Notes: generated by a model from the sequence alone, not told the origin. A DNA stretch of 56,236 nt from DATJFH01 sp035495815 (GCA_035495815.1 DATJFH010000017.1:1-56236); one strand, 5' to 3'; numbered from the stretch's first letter, positions 17,468 to 29,438 are shown. Numbers and translations: made by a program.

Positions 17468-18787
17468 TTACGCCTGGATATCCTTGACCACGTTCCCGTG
17501 CACGTCGGTCAGCCGGAAATCGCGGCCGCCATACCGGTACGTCAGCTTCGTGTGATCCAGGCCTAGCTGGTTCAGGATGGTGGCGTGCAGGTCATGCAGG
17601 TGCACCTTCCCGCTGACGGCCGATCCCGTTGCCGCATCGGTTGATCCGTACCGCATGCCGCCCTTGATTCCGCCTCCCGCCATCCAGCTCGTGAATCCGC
17701 GGTTGTTGTGATTGCGGCCGTCGCCGTTCTGGCCCGTCGTCGTGCGGCCGAACTCGCCGCTCCAGACGATCAGCGTATCCTTCAGGAGCCCGCGCTGTTT
17801 CAGGTCTTCCAGCAGTCCGGCGATCGGCTGATCGATTTCGCGGGTGGTCTGCGTAATGCGCGTGCGCAGGTTATTGTGATGGTCCCAGTTGCCGTGCGAC
17901 ACCTCGATGAACCGCACGCCCGCTTCCGCCAGACGGCGGGCCAGCAGGCACTGGGTCCCGAAATCCCTGGTCGCGGGTTTGTCCAGGCCGTACAGCTTCC
18001 TGGTAGCTTCGGTCTCACCCTTCAGGTCGAGGATGCCGGGCACCGAGCTTTGCATCCGGAACGCCATCTCGAAGGACTGGATCACGCCCTCCAGCTCCGG
18101 ATCGGTGGTCGCCTTGTGCAGATAATCCTTGTTGAGCGACTGGATCAGGTCGATCTGCTTGCGCTGAGCGTCGCCCGACACATCCGGGTTGGCGATGTTC
18201 GGCAGCTTGCCGGTCCGCGTCTGGTACGGCGTGCCCTGGTAGGTGGCCGGCAGGAACGCCGACCCGAAGTTCTGCGCGCCGCCCAGGCCGATGGGATTGA
18301 TCGTGATGAAGCCCGGCAGATCCTGATTTTCCGTGCCCAGCCCATAGACCACCCAGGCGCCCATCGACGGCCGCACGAAGTTGAAGCTGCCGGTGTGCAG
18401 TTCGATGGTGGCCTGCGGATGCGCCGGGCTGTCGGTGTGCATGCCGTTCAGCAGGCAAAGCTCGTCGGCGTGCTTGCCCAGGTTCGGGAACAGCTCGGAA
18501 ATGGGCAGCCCGCTCTGGCCGCACTTCACGAACTTGTAGGCCGAGTTCATGATATTTCCGGATTTGGCGGCGGCTTCCAGTTCCGGATTGTAGTCGAATG
18601 TCTCATGCTGGCTGGGCGCGCCTTGCATGTAGAGGAAGATCACCCGTTTCGCTTTGGGTGTAAAGTGCGGCGCGCGCGGCGCCAGTGGAGTCGCTCCAGC
18701 GGTGGGCGCGCCTTCCGCCGACAACCCGGCCAGCGCCAGGTATCCGAAGCCACAGGACAGGGACCTCAACATTTCGCGGCGATTCAT
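17468..18787 (-). CDS. DUF1501 family protein (alkaline-phosphatase-like fold, Tat-exported)
   Basis: 439 aa. ATG 18787 gives MNRREMLRSLSCGFGYLALAGL, a twin-arginine signal, with a good GAGGAGAGG site upstream. Family motifs include KRVIFLYMQGAPSQHETFDYNP, NGMHTDSPAHPQATIELHTG, LLARRLAEAGVRFIEVSHGNWDHH and VWSGEFGRTTTGQNGDGRNHNN, typical of DUF1501 proteins, which resemble sulfatases and phosphatases in fold. They are almost always paired with PSD1 (DUF1549/1553) proteins in planctomycetes and acidobacteria, as here, and the pair is thought to act on extracellular polysaccharide or sulfated material. This is inferred; the biochemical role is not settled. Confidence 0.92.
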   Translation of the reverse strand: MNRREMLRSLSCGFGYLALAGLSAEGAPTAGATPLAPRAPHFTPKAKRVIFLYMQGAPSQHETFDYNPELEAAAKSGNIMNSAYKFVKCGQSGLPISELFPNLGKHADELCLLNGMHTDSPAHPQATIELHTGSFNFVRPSMGAWVVYGLGTENQDLPGFITINPIGLGGAQNFGSAFLPATYQGTPYQTRTGKLPNIANPDVSGDAQRKQIDLIQSLNKDYLHKATTDPELEGVIQSFEMAFRMQSSVPGILDLKGETEATRKLYGLDKPATRDFGTQCLLARRLAEAGVRFIEVSHGNWDHHNNLRTRITQTTREIDQPIAGLLEDLKQRGLLKDTLIVWSGEFGRTTTGQNGDGRNHNNRGFTSWMAGGGIKGGMRYGSTDAATGSAVSGKVHLHDLHATILNQLGLDHTKLTYRYGGRDFRLTDVHGNVVKDIQA

Positions 18788-18801
18788 CGTATCCTCTCCT
18801 C

Positions 18802-21249
<2,448 letters not shown>

Positions 21250-21278
21250 ATCAAAGCCTCCCTTCGACCACGCCCAAG

Positions 21279-21284
21279 ATTATA
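21279..21284 (-). promoter_or_regulatory. -10 box upstream of PSD1
   Basis: On the minus strand TATAAT occupies 21284-21279, about 30 nt before the TTG start. A TTGTCA at 21310-21305 could be the -35, but the 20-nt spacing is long. Confidence 0.45.
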
Positions 21285-21364
21285 CAACAACTTGCAGCTC
21301 CTTTTGACAACAATTTCAGCCCCGTCCCTGCGCCGATCCTGCTTGCAGCGCGCCCAATTCCACC

Positions 21365-24300
21365 CTACGGCGCCAGTTCCGCAAGACTCTTTCTCAGCCG
21401 CCCCAGAACCGCCGCCGCCCCATCCAGACCGTCGAGCGGCAGCCTCAATACCCCTGACGGAGTGAACTGCGCGCCCGGCGTGCGCCCGACCAGCCGCATC
21501 AGCCTGTCCGGGTTCACCTTCGTCTCCCGATGAAACTTCACGTTGGCCATTCCCTGCCGCCGGTCCACCGTTTCAATCCCCAACGACTCTGCCAGCGTCT
21601 TCAGCGCGCTGTAATCGAGCAGATTCCGCACCGCCTCCGGCACGGGCCCGTAGCGGTCCTCGAGTTCCTTCTCCAGACTGTCCCGGCTGGCCTGGTCCGA
21701 GGTTCCGGCGATCCGTTTATAAATTCGCAGGCGCTGATTCTCGTCACCGATATACTCGGATGGAATGCGAATATCGAGGCCCAGGTTCAGCGACGAATGG
21801 ATCTCGAGCGGCGCCTCCTCCCCCTTCAGCTCCCGCACCGTCTCTTCCAGCATTCTCACGTACATGTCGAACCCGACCGCATTGATATGGCCATGCTGCT
21901 CGCCCCCCAGCAGATTACCGGCCCCGCGCAGTTCCAGGTCGAGCGCGGCGATCTTGAACCCCGCCCCCAATTCGCTGAACTCCTTGAGCGCGGCCAGGCG
22001 CTTGCGCGCGATCTCGGTCAGCTCCGTGTCGGGCGGAATCAGCAGGTAGGCGTAGGCCCGCCGGTTCGACCGCCCGACACGCCCGCGTAGCTGATACATC
22101 TCCGACAATCCGTAGCGCTCGGCATTCTCGATGATGATCGTATTGGCGAGCGGGATGTCCAGCCCGTTTTCGACAATGGTCGTGCTCACGAACACGTCGT
22201 AGTCGTGACGCATGAAATGCAGCATGGCGCGCTCCAGCTCGGCTTCGCTCATCTGGCCGTGCCCCACCCCGATCCGCGCCTGCGGCACAAGCTCCTGAAT
22301 CGAGGCAGCGCGCGCCCAGATGGAATCGACGCGGTTGTGCACGAAGTAGACCTGCCCGCCGCGCCCCAGCTCCAGCTCGACCGCAGACCGTATGATCTCC
22401 GGATCGAAATGCGCCACCACGGTCTGTATGGCCAGACGATCCTTGGGAGGAGTCTCGATCACCGACATGTCCCGTAGCCCCAGCAGCGACATGTGCAGCG
22501 TGCGCGGAATCGGCGTGGCGCTCATCGATACCACGTCCACGCTCTTCTTGAGCTGCTTCAGCCGCTCCTTGTGCTTTACGCCGAAGCGTTGCTCTTCATC
22601 GACGATTACCAGTCCCAGATCCTTGAACTCCACATCCTGCGACAGCAGCCGATGCGTGCCGATGGCGATATCCACTTTTCCCGCCGCGATGTCGGCCACC
22701 ACCTCCTTCAGCTCCTTCGCCGACCGGAACCGGCTGAGCATCTCCACGCGCACTGGAAAAGGCTGGAAGCGGTGCTTGAAGGTCTCGAAATGCTGGAAGC
22801 AGAGCACGGTGGTCGGAGCAAGCACGGCCACCTGCTTGCCGTCTCCCAGAGCCTTGAAGGCTGCGCGCATTACGACTTCGGTCTTACCGAATCCGACATC
22901 GCCGCAGAGCAGCCTGTCCATTGGCTGGCTGCTCTCCATGTCGCGCTTGATATCCTTGATCGCCGTGAGCTGGTCTTTCGTCTCGGCGAACTCGAACGCA
23001 TCCTCGAACTCCCGCTGCCAGTTGCTGTCGGCGGAGAAGGCGAAACCCTCCGATACTTTCCGCGCGGCGTAGAGTTTGAGCAGTTCTTCCGCCATGTCCC
23101 GCATGCGGGCTTTGACTTTCGACTTCGTCCGCGTCCAGGTGGCCCCGCCCAGCCGGTCGAGCGTCGGGGTGGGACCGCCGTCCCCTGCGCCGCGGAAGCG
23201 CTGCACCAGGTCGAGCCGCGTCAGCGGGACATAGAGCTTGCTGCCGCCCAGGTACTCGATCAGCATGAAATCGCCCTTGTTCTCGCCCTGCGCGATTTCC
23301 TTCAATCCGATGAACTTGCCGACGCCATGCTCGGAGTGCACCACGTAGTCGCCCGGCTTCAGGTCGAGGACGTCGGGAGAGAACGTGGCCAGGTGGGACT
23401 TCTGCGACGCCGGGCGGGCGATCAGCTCGGACGTGGAAAACAGATCTTCCGATCCGAAAATCGTAATCCGGGCGTCCGGCAAAAACACACCGCGCGCCAC
23501 CGCTCCTTTGACCAGAAACGTCGAAGCCGCCGATCCGGCGAAATAGGCGCGCTCGGCCAGGTATTCAGGCGTCTGGCCCGACTGCTCGATGCCTAACTGG
23601 TACGCCGTCCCGTACTCGTTGAAGATGTCCGCCAGCCGCTCGACCTCGCCGTTCGAGGCGGCGAAGAAAACCACGCGCTGGCCGGCCTCGACCGCCGTGC
23701 GCGCCTCGGCGATCGCGACTTTCATATTGCCCTGAAAAGAGGGAGTGGGCCGCGTCGGGATATGCAGCTCTCCTTCAGAGGCGATCAGCGATAATTCGCG
23801 CAGTTCGAGCGCGGTCAGCGGGGCCGCCTCCGCCAGCAGCTCGTCCCAGCGGAAATAGATCTTGTCGGCGGCCTGCATCGGGGTCTGGTCCAGCCGGATC
23901 CAGGATCTTTCGGCGGCAGGCTTGATCTGATCCGGCTCGTCCCAGACAAGAATCGGCTTTTCGAGCAGAGAGAACACCGAGGCGGGCCGCGGCTGCTTGA
24001 GCGACAGCAAAAATTCCCACCCCGGCTGAGTGGGCTCATTGCGCGGCTTGGGATACTCGGTCAGCGGCAGCAGCGTGCACGACTCCAGCTTCAGCACCGA
24101 GCGCTGCGATTCCACCTCGAACCTGCGAATCGATTCGATCTCGTCTCCGAACAGCTCGATGCGGACGGGATGCGAAGCTTCCGGCGAGAAAATGTCCACG
24201 ATGCCGCCGCGGATCGAATACTCGCCGACCATCTCGACCGGCTCCCGCCGTTCGTAGCCAATGCTGTCAAGGTGAGCGGCCAGGTCCTCGATCGCGATCT

Positions 24301-24781
24301 CTTCCCGCATCCGCAGGTTCAGTGCCAGCTGTTCGTAAAATCGGCGGGACTCGACCCGCAGCAAGGCCGACCCGACCGGCAGGATGGTCATTGCCGCGCG
24401 ATTGGACGCCATCCGCAGCAGACCCAGGGCGCGTTTCTCCAGGATCTCCGCGTGCGGCGAGAGGCCTTGAAACGGCAGCACGTCGAGCGAAGGCAGCAGT
24501 TGCGGCCGCGATGATTCGCCTCCCGGCGCCAGCAGGTCAAAGAATGTATCCACGGCTTCGAGGAGCGCTTCGGCCTCCTTGCTGCCGTCGGTAATGATGA
24601 GCAGAGGCCGGCCGGTGGCTTGCCACAACAGAACCGAATAGATCGCTTTGGCGGTCAGGGTAAGACCGGAGAGCGTGACCGGAACTCCAGGCGCCGCCGC
24701 GCGGAGGGCGTGCAGGGCTTGCTGGAAAGCGGCGTGCCGGCCCAGTCCGAGAAACAGCTCACGAATGGACGGGTGAATCAA
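21365..24781 (-). CDS. mfd: Transcription-repair coupling factor
   Basis: 1138 aa, full length. It displaces stalled RNA polymerase and recruits UvrA. N-terminal UvrB-like module; CarD-like polymerase-interacting domain (DVLDLKPGDYVVHSEHGVGKFIGL); SF2 translocase with Walker A in LLCGDVGFGKTEVVMRA, Walker B in VIVDEEQRFGVKHKE, SATPIPRTLHMSLLGLRDMS, and the QLRGRVGRSNRRAYAYLL motif VI; C-terminal TRCF domain. The start is TTG at 24781, overlapping the rfaE2 stop by 4 bp (TTGA). There is no obvious ribosome site, consistent with translational coupling. Confidence 0.97.
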   Translation of the reverse strand: MIHPSIRELFLGLGRHAAFQQALHALRAAAPGVPVTLSGLTLTAKAIYSVLLWQATGRPLLIITDGSKEAEALLEAVDTFFDLLAPGGESSRPQLLPSLDVLPFQGLSPHAEILEKRALGLLRMASNRAAMTILPVGSALLRVESRRFYEQLALNLRMREEIAIEDLAAHLDSIGYERREPVEMVGEYSIRGGIVDIFSPEASHPVRIELFGDEIESIRRFEVESQRSVLKLESCTLLPLTEYPKPRNEPTQPGWEFLLSLKQPRPASVFSLLEKPILVWDEPDQIKPAAERSWIRLDQTPMQAADKIYFRWDELLAEAAPLTALELRELSLIASEGELHIPTRPTPSFQGNMKVAIAEARTAVEAGQRVVFFAASNGEVERLADIFNEYGTAYQLGIEQSGQTPEYLAERAYFAGSAASTFLVKGAVARGVFLPDARITIFGSEDLFSTSELIARPASQKSHLATFSPDVLDLKPGDYVVHSEHGVGKFIGLKEIAQGENKGDFMLIEYLGGSKLYVPLTRLDLVQRFRGAGDGGPTPTLDRLGGATWTRTKSKVKARMRDMAEELLKLYAARKVSEGFAFSADSNWQREFEDAFEFAETKDQLTAIKDIKRDMESSQPMDRLLCGDVGFGKTEVVMRAAFKALGDGKQVAVLAPTTVLCFQHFETFKHRFQPFPVRVEMLSRFRSAKELKEVVADIAAGKVDIAIGTHRLLSQDVEFKDLGLVIVDEEQRFGVKHKERLKQLKKSVDVVSMSATPIPRTLHMSLLGLRDMSVIETPPKDRLAIQTVVAHFDPEIIRSAVELELGRGGQVYFVHNRVDSIWARAASIQELVPQARIGVGHGQMSEAELERAMLHFMRHDYDVFVSTTIVENGLDIPLANTIIIENAERYGLSEMYQLRGRVGRSNRRAYAYLLIPPDTELTEIARKRLAALKEFSELGAGFKIAALDLELRGAGNLLGGEQHGHINAVGFDMYVRMLEETVRELKGEEAPLEIHSSLNLGLDIRIPSEYIGDENQRLRIYKRIAGTSDQASRDSLEKELEDRYGPVPEAVRNLLDYSALKTLAESLGIETVDRRQGMANVKFHRETKVNPDRLMRLVGRTPGAQFTPSGVLRLPLDGLDGAAAVLGRLRKSLAELAP

Positions 24782-25251
24782 GGTGTACGGGTGAGAATCT
24801 CTTCCACGATTCCGGTCGTCGAGTAGCCGGGCTCGAGGGCCAGCGCCATTACCTGGCCGCCGGCGGCCTCGACTTCTTCCCGGCCGGCGATCCAGTGGGC
24901 CCAGTCGGCGCCCTTCACAAGCACGTCCGGCAGCACGGCCGCGATCAGTTCCCGCGGCGTGTCTTCGTCGAATACCGTGATTGCATCCACGGCGGCCAGC
25001 GCCGCGGCCACTTCGGCGCGCTCCCGCTCGGACAGCAACGGGCGGGTCGGACCCTTGAGGCGGCGCACGCTGTCATCGGAATTGAGCCCCAGCACCAGCA
25101 CGTCGCCCAGGGATTTCGCCTGTTCCAGCAGCCGTATATGTCCGGGATGCAGCAGGTCGTAACAGCCGTTGGTAAACACGACTTTCTTCCCTTCAGCCTT
25201 CCATTTCCGGCGCGCGGCGACAAGGCAGGCGCGGTTGTAAACCTTCTCCAC
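24778..25251 (-). CDS. rfaE2: D-glycero-beta-D-manno-heptose 1-phosphate adenylyltransferase
   Basis: 157 aa, the stand-alone nucleotidyltransferase half of HldE. It makes ADP-heptose for LPS inner core. Motifs: VVFTNGCYDLLHPGHIRLL with the HxGH signature, GLNSDDSVRRLKGPTRPL, and DVLVKGADW. GTG start at 25251; a TAAACT -10-like box ends 6 nt upstream. The kinase half (rfaE1/hldE N-domain) is not in the window. Presence of rfaE2 with pal supports an LPS-bearing outer membrane. Confidence 0.94.
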   Translation of the reverse strand: MEKVYNRACLVAARRKWKAEGKKVVFTNGCYDLLHPGHIRLLEQAKSLGDVLVLGLNSDDSVRRLKGPTRPLLSERERAEVAAALAAVDAITVFDEDTPRELIAAVLPDVLVKGADWAHWIAGREEVEAAGGQVMALALEPGYSTTGIVEEILTRTP

Positions 25252-25257
25252 GCTGCA

Positions 25258-25286
25258 AGTTTAGCAAGCAGGACCAGAATCACCAA
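25258..25286 (-). promoter_or_regulatory. Putative promoter of rfaE2-mfd, very close to the start codon
   Basis: Minus strand TTGGTG (25286-25281), 17-nt spacer, TAAACT (25263-25258), then only 6 nt to the GTG start at 25251. Transcription would begin at or next to the start codon, so the mRNA is probably leaderless. Confidence 0.5.
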
Positions 25287-25337
25287 TCCGCGCGGCTGGC
25301 AACGCCCCGAAGACCCCCGCGAAGCTTGCCGCCCGGC

Positions 25338-26111
25338 TTACTTCAGGAACCCGCTCATGCCCGACAATCTTGCGCTCAGCTCGTCGTTGAGTGGATCGTC
25401 CAGGGCCAGCAGCTTTCTCGCCGATGCGCTCAGCCGGTTCTGCACCTCCGGGCGCACCAGCTTCTTCTGATACTGCTGCTGAGGTTTGTCCCAGCGGGTG
25501 TAGTACACGTGCATCGCCCGCCGGTGCGCCTGCGTGCGATTGGCGGCGCCGCCGTGCCACATGTGGGCGTTCATCACCACTACCGTTCCGGCTTTGCCCG
25601 TGAGTAGAATTTCCTGCGGATGAGCGGCGTACAGATCTTCCAGCGCCTGGTCCGGCGCGATACCCCAGCGATGCGAGCCCGGCACCATGCGGATCGCGCC
25701 ATTGCTCTCCGTGAAATCGTCCAGCATCCAGACCGAGTTGCACACCCAGTAGCCGCGCTCGTCGGCCACCGCTCCGCTGTCGGCGTGCAGCGGCTGAGTC
25801 CAGTGGTTGTCCGGATCGGCGGACCGCACGTTCAGGCTGCTCAGCTTGAATCCGGATCCCAGCACGTGCTCCATGCATTCCAGCACGCGCGGAGTCTCGA
25901 TCACCCGCTCGAACACGGCGCCTTTGTTCACCAGGTTTGCCAGACGGCGCGTATGCGGTTCCTGCTTGAACTCGGCGCCGGCTTGCGCCCCTTCCTGCTC
26001 GAAAAGTTCGTCCACGCGGCGGCGCACTTCGCCGAGCAGACTCGCATCCATCACGTCTTCGAGGACCAGATAACCCTCGGAATCGAGGCGGCTCCTCTCG
26101 TCGTCAGTCAT
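25338..26111 (-). CDS. Phytanoyl-CoA dioxygenase family protein (PhyH)
   Basis: 257 aa. A cupin-fold Fe(II)/2-oxoglutarate oxygenase: iron ligands His109-x-Asp111 in QPLHADSG and distal His186 in NAHMWHGGAANRT, followed by basic residues (RTQAHRR) suited to 2-oxoglutarate binding. The frame is open far upstream through nuoI, but ATG 26111 is chosen since it starts MTDDERSRLDSEGYLVLED, a standard PhyH N-terminus. It begins 2 bp after the nuoI stop, so the two are cotranscribed. Family substrates range from phytanoyl-CoA to small metabolites, so the substrate is unknown. Confidence 0.88.
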   Translation of the reverse strand: MTDDERSRLDSEGYLVLEDVMDASLLGEVRRRVDELFEQEGAQAGAEFKQEPHTRRLANLVNKGAVFERVIETPRVLECMEHVLGSGFKLSSLNVRSADPDNHWTQPLHADSGAVADERGYWVCNSVWMLDDFTESNGAIRMVPGSHRWGIAPDQALEDLYAAHPQEILLTGKAGTVVVMNAHMWHGGAANRTQAHRRAMHVYYTRWDKPQQQYQKKLVRPEVQNRLSASARKLLALDDPLNDELSARLSGMSGFLK

Positions 26112-26113
26112 GC

Positions 26114-26614
26114 TCAGTGAGCGGCGGCGGTCTCTTCCTCTACAACCGGCGCGTGAGCGCCCGGCGGCATCGGCGCAAGCAGCCGGTCCTTGCGATAGAT
26201 CAGGGTCGAGGTGTTGTAGCTGGCGATCTCGAAATCGTGCCCGTGCGTAATCGCGTCGGTGGGACACGCTTCCACGCAGTACCCGCAGAAAATGCAGCGG
26301 TTGTAATCGATGTTGTAAACCTTGGCGTAGCGCTCGCCGCCGCTGATTCGGACCTTGCCGGTGTTCTCGGCGGCTTCGATGTAGATACAATTCGACGGAC
26401 AGGCGGCCGCGCACAGGAAGCAGGCCACGCACTTTTCCAGGCCGTTCTCGTCCCGCTGCAGCACGTGGACGCCGCGATAGCGCTCTTCGAACTTGGGGGG
26501 CTCGTCCGGGTAGTTTTCCGTCACCGCCGGGGACATCATCTCCTTCAAAGTGACGCCCATGCCCTTGGCGATCGACGCCGCTGTTTCCAGCACTGTGTTG
26601 ATCTTGTTCGCCAT
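26114..26614 (-). CDS. nuoI: NADH-quinone oxidoreductase subunit I (two [4Fe-4S] ferredoxin)
   Basis: 166 aa. Two [4Fe-4S] motifs, CVACFLCAAACPSNC and CIFCGYCVEACPTDA, with the NuoI signatures PPKFEERYRGVHVLQRDENG and IDYNRCIFCGYC. In complex I this subunit passes electrons to N2 at the quinone arm. No other nuo gene is in the window, so it is separated from the main nuo locus or is a second copy. A TAAGAT hexamer (26623-26628) ends 8 nt before the ATG and no ribosome site is seen. The PhyH gene follows 2 bp after the stop. Confidence 0.93.
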   Translation of the reverse strand: MANKINTVLETAASIAKGMGVTLKEMMSPAVTENYPDEPPKFEERYRGVHVLQRDENGLEKCVACFLCAAACPSNCIYIEAAENTGKVRISGGERYAKVYNIDYNRCIFCGYCVEACPTDAITHGHDFEIASYNTSTLIYRKDRLLAPMPPGAHAPVVEEETAAAH

Positions 26615-26889
26615 CCGCTATCATCTTAACGCAGACGGACTGGCGGCAACTGCTTCAGACCGCGTCGCGTAAGCGGCTCCTCATAATGGAGCGGATGAAA
26701 ATCCACGCCGGTCTTTTCTCGGAGCTCTGGCCGACCCGGCGTTCCTGGCGCGGCGGACCGATCATCCCAACCCCTCGAGCCGGGAGGGTCGCGCATGGGA
26801 GCTATCCTGAGCGCATGCCCGTTCGATCAATTCTGGGCGCCAGAGCAGCGTTCCGCAAATCCCGCGGTCTGTCGGAGATAATATCCAGG

Positions 26890-27816
26890 ATGCCTTGGAC
26901 TTTCGAACAGATCGACGGACCCTACGGAGGAGTCAGCGAAGGACCCGCATGGGACGGCGCCGTGCTCTACTTCACTCACATCCAGCAGAGCCGGATCATG
27001 AAGTACGACCCGCTAACCGGCCTGCTCACGGTCTTCCGCGAAAGCACCAACTGCGCCAACGGCCTGAACTTCGACAGCGAGGGGCGGCTCTACGCCTGCG
27101 AAGGCGGCGCCACAGTCGACGCCCGCCGCGTCGTGCGCTACGAGAAGTCGGGCGAAGTCACCGTGCTCGCGGACAACTTCGAAGGAAAGCGCTTCAATAT
27201 CCCCAATGACCTCGCGCTCGACCCCGCCGGCCGGGTCTGGTTCACCGATCCTTACTACGAGGGCGCCGCCGGCCCGTGGAGTTTCGATCGCGCCAACAAG
27301 GAGCTCGATCACGATTCCGTCTACCGTCTCGACCCTCAATCAGGCGGCGGCTACACGCTCACGCGGGTCACCTTCGACACCACGCGTCCTAACGGGCTGC
27401 TCTTCTCGCAGGATTACAAGACCCTCTATGTCGCGCAGAGCGGCAGGCAGCCGGAAGAGAAGCGCCAGTTGCGCGCCTATCCTGTGCGCGACGATCTCAC
27501 GCTCGGCTCCCACTCCGTTCTGCACGATTTTGGCGACCACCGCGGCATCGACGGCATGTGTCTCGACGACGGCGGGAACATTGTCGCCACAGCCGGTTGG
27601 GAGCTGGGTGGGCCGGGGTCGATGGTCTACGTGTTCGCGCCCGACGGAAAGGTGCTCGAACAGCACCCCGTGCCGGCGAAACGTCCCACCAACTGCGCGT
27701 TCGGCGGTCCGGACCGCACCACCCTCTACGTCACCACGATCGAAGGCTGCCTGTTCCAGGTCCGAACGCAGCGGCGCGGCTGGCTGCTCTATCCACCGCC
27801 GACAATCGGCGCATGA
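26890..27816 (+). CDS. SMP-30/gluconolactonase-like beta-propeller
   Basis: 308 aa. Motifs typical of the SMP-30/Gluconolactonase/LRE family: GPYGGVSEGPAWDG (metal-ligand Glu), NCANGLNFDSEGRLYACEGG, NIPNDLALDPAGRVWFTDPYY, TRPNGLLFSQD and GIDGMCLDDGGNI. These enzymes hydrolyse sugar lactones with a divalent metal, so this one may make sugar acids such as gluconate. ATG 26890 is chosen by homology; a GATAAT box ends 7 nt upstream and no Shine-Dalgarno is evident. The 275 bp before it hold no other recognisable gene. Its last 28 bp overlap the end of the convergent ThDP enzyme gene. Confidence 0.87.
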   Translation: MPWTFEQIDGPYGGVSEGPAWDGAVLYFTHIQQSRIMKYDPLTGLLTVFRESTNCANGLNFDSEGRLYACEGGATVDARRVVRYEKSGEVTVLADNFEGKRFNIPNDLALDPAGRVWFTDPYYEGAAGPWSFDRANKELDHDSVYRLDPQSGGGYTLTRVTFDTTRPNGLLFSQDYKTLYVAQSGRQPEEKRQLRAYPVRDDLTLGSHSVLHDFGDHRGIDGMCLDDGGNIVATAGWELGGPGSMVYVFAPDGKVLEQHPVPAKRPTNCAFGGPDRTTLYVTTIEGCLFQVRTQRRGWLLYPPPTIGA

Positions 27817-29339
27817 ATCACGGTCACCACCGGTTCGGAGATCGCCCGCCGCAGCTCCCGCGCGACTTCATCCGGCGTTGAAACTCGCACTCCCCGCGCG
27901 CCCAGCGATTCGGCCAGCTTGTCGAAGGCGATCGGCCCCAGCGAGCTGGCGATCGGCTCGCCGAACTGCCGCACATGTCCGGAGCGCGTGATGCCCCAGC
28001 CCTGATCGTCGGCGACGAGGGCTACGAACGGCAGCTTCTGCCTTACCGCCGATTCCAGGTCGGCGATGTTGAAGGTGAATGCGCCGTCGCCGGAGAGCAG
28101 CACGACCGGGCGGTCCGGATACGCCAGCCGGGCGGCCATCGCGCCCCCCACACCCCAGCCGACCACGCCGCTCCGCCCGCAGGTCAGCCAGTCGCCCGGA
28201 TAGCGGTCCGAGCACAACAACTGGTGCGCCCATTGACCGATCGTGCCGCCATCGATCAGCAGAACTGGATTCTCGTTGAACACGCCTTCGATCGCCTCGA
28301 TAAGGTGCAGCGCGTGCAGTCCGGCACGGCTCTGCTGTTCGGCGCGGCTGCGGGTTACCCGGCGGAATTCGTTGCGCAGCCCAACACATTCCTTCAACCA
28401 GTCTTCGCGGATTCTCGAATCGTGACGATAGCAGGCCGCGGCCAGCGCGTCCCAGCCCCGGCGGAACGAGAGGACCCGCGCGTCGCTGCGCACCTCCGGG
28501 GGCAGCAGGTAGCCTACCCTGTAGTCGATCTCCGCTCCGGCCAGCACGATGCAGTCCGCTTCGCTCAAAATGGCGGGGCCGCCGCTGGCCGCGCCGATCA
28601 CGCCGAGGAAGACGCGGCTCGGCCGGTCGATGGCGCCGCGGTCCCATATCGGCGTTACCACCGGAATGCGGCAATCCTCGCAGAAGTACAGCATGTCCGC
28701 GCCGCTGCCGTCGTAAAAAATGCCGCTGCCGGCGAACAGCAGCGGCGACCGCGCGGTTCCCAGCGCGCGCGCCACTTCCTGCATATTCAGATCCGGCTCG
28801 TGCGGGCGCGGTGCGGCGGACGCTGGAGCCGGGGCCCGGCCGGCTTCCGCCCGCTGGACGTCCATCGGAAACATCAGGTGCGCCGGACCGCACGGATCGG
28901 CCACGGCGAGGTCAAGCGCTTCGCCGAGAATCTGCGAAACCCGACCCGCCGAATCGACGCACCGCGAGATTTTGGTGATCGGCCGAGCCAATGCCGCCTG
29001 GTCCAGATCCTGAAAATGCCCCATCCCGGCCGTGTCCGAGGCGGCGGCGCCGCTGATGAGCAGCATAGGCCCACGGTCGAACCAGGCGTTGGCCACACCG
29101 GTGAGCGCGTTCACCTGGGCGATGCCGCTCGAGACGGCGCACACGCCCGGCTTCCGCGTCAGCCGGCCATAGGCGTCAGCGATGTAGGCGGCCGTCTGCT
29201 CGTTGCGCGCGTCGATCAGCCGCATACCCGCGTGGCGGGCCGCCTGGAAGAGCGGGTCGAGGCCGTGCCCGCACAGAGTCGCCATCCATTCGACTCCGCG
29301 TTTCTGCAGGCCTGCGATCAGCAGGTCGGCGGCGTTCAA
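27789..29339 (-). CDS. Thiamine-diphosphate enzyme, acetolactate-synthase-like
   Basis: About 516 aa. N-terminal PYR domain with catalytic Glu47 in DARNEQTAAYIADAYGR, central domain, and C-terminal PP domain with the ThDP/Mg motif GDGAFTFNIADLESAVRQ...VALVADDQGWG. It resembles acetolactate synthase, benzoylformate decarboxylase and oxalyl-CoA decarboxylase relatives, and the reaction cannot be decided. TTG 29339 is the likely start: GGAG sits 6 nt upstream and the N-terminus becomes (M)NAADLLIAGLQKRG, typical of the family; a TTG at 29351 is the longer alternative. It overlaps the convergent lactonase gene by 28 bp. Confidence 0.85.
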   Translation of the reverse strand: MNAADLLIAGLQKRGVEWMATLCGHGLDPLFQAARHAGMRLIDARNEQTAAYIADAYGRLTRKPGVCAVSSGIAQVNALTGVANAWFDRGPMLLISGAAASDTAGMGHFQDLDQAALARPITKISRCVDSAGRVSQILGEALDLAVADPCGPAHLMFPMDVQRAEAGRAPAPASAAPRPHEPDLNMQEVARALGTARSPLLFAGSGIFYDGSGADMLYFCEDCRIPVVTPIWDRGAIDRPSRVFLGVIGAASGGPAILSEADCIVLAGAEIDYRVGYLLPPEVRSDARVLSFRRGWDALAAACYRHDSRIREDWLKECVGLRNEFRRVTRSRAEQQSRAGLHALHLIEAIEGVFNENPVLLIDGGTIGQWAHQLLCSDRYPGDWLTCGRSGVVGWGVGGAMAARLAYPDRPVVLLSGDGAFTFNIADLESAVRQKLPFVALVADDQGWGITRSGHVRQFGEPIASSLGPIAFDKLAESLGARGVRVSTPDEVARELRRAISEPVVTVIHAPIVGGG

Positions 29340-29438
29340 GGTTTTCTCCAAGGAGCCAACCCCAATAGTACCAGTGCATTGGCTTTTTCATTGGTAGGTA
29401 AAACCACCCGCCGCCGGAACGGACCTCACCTACAGCGT

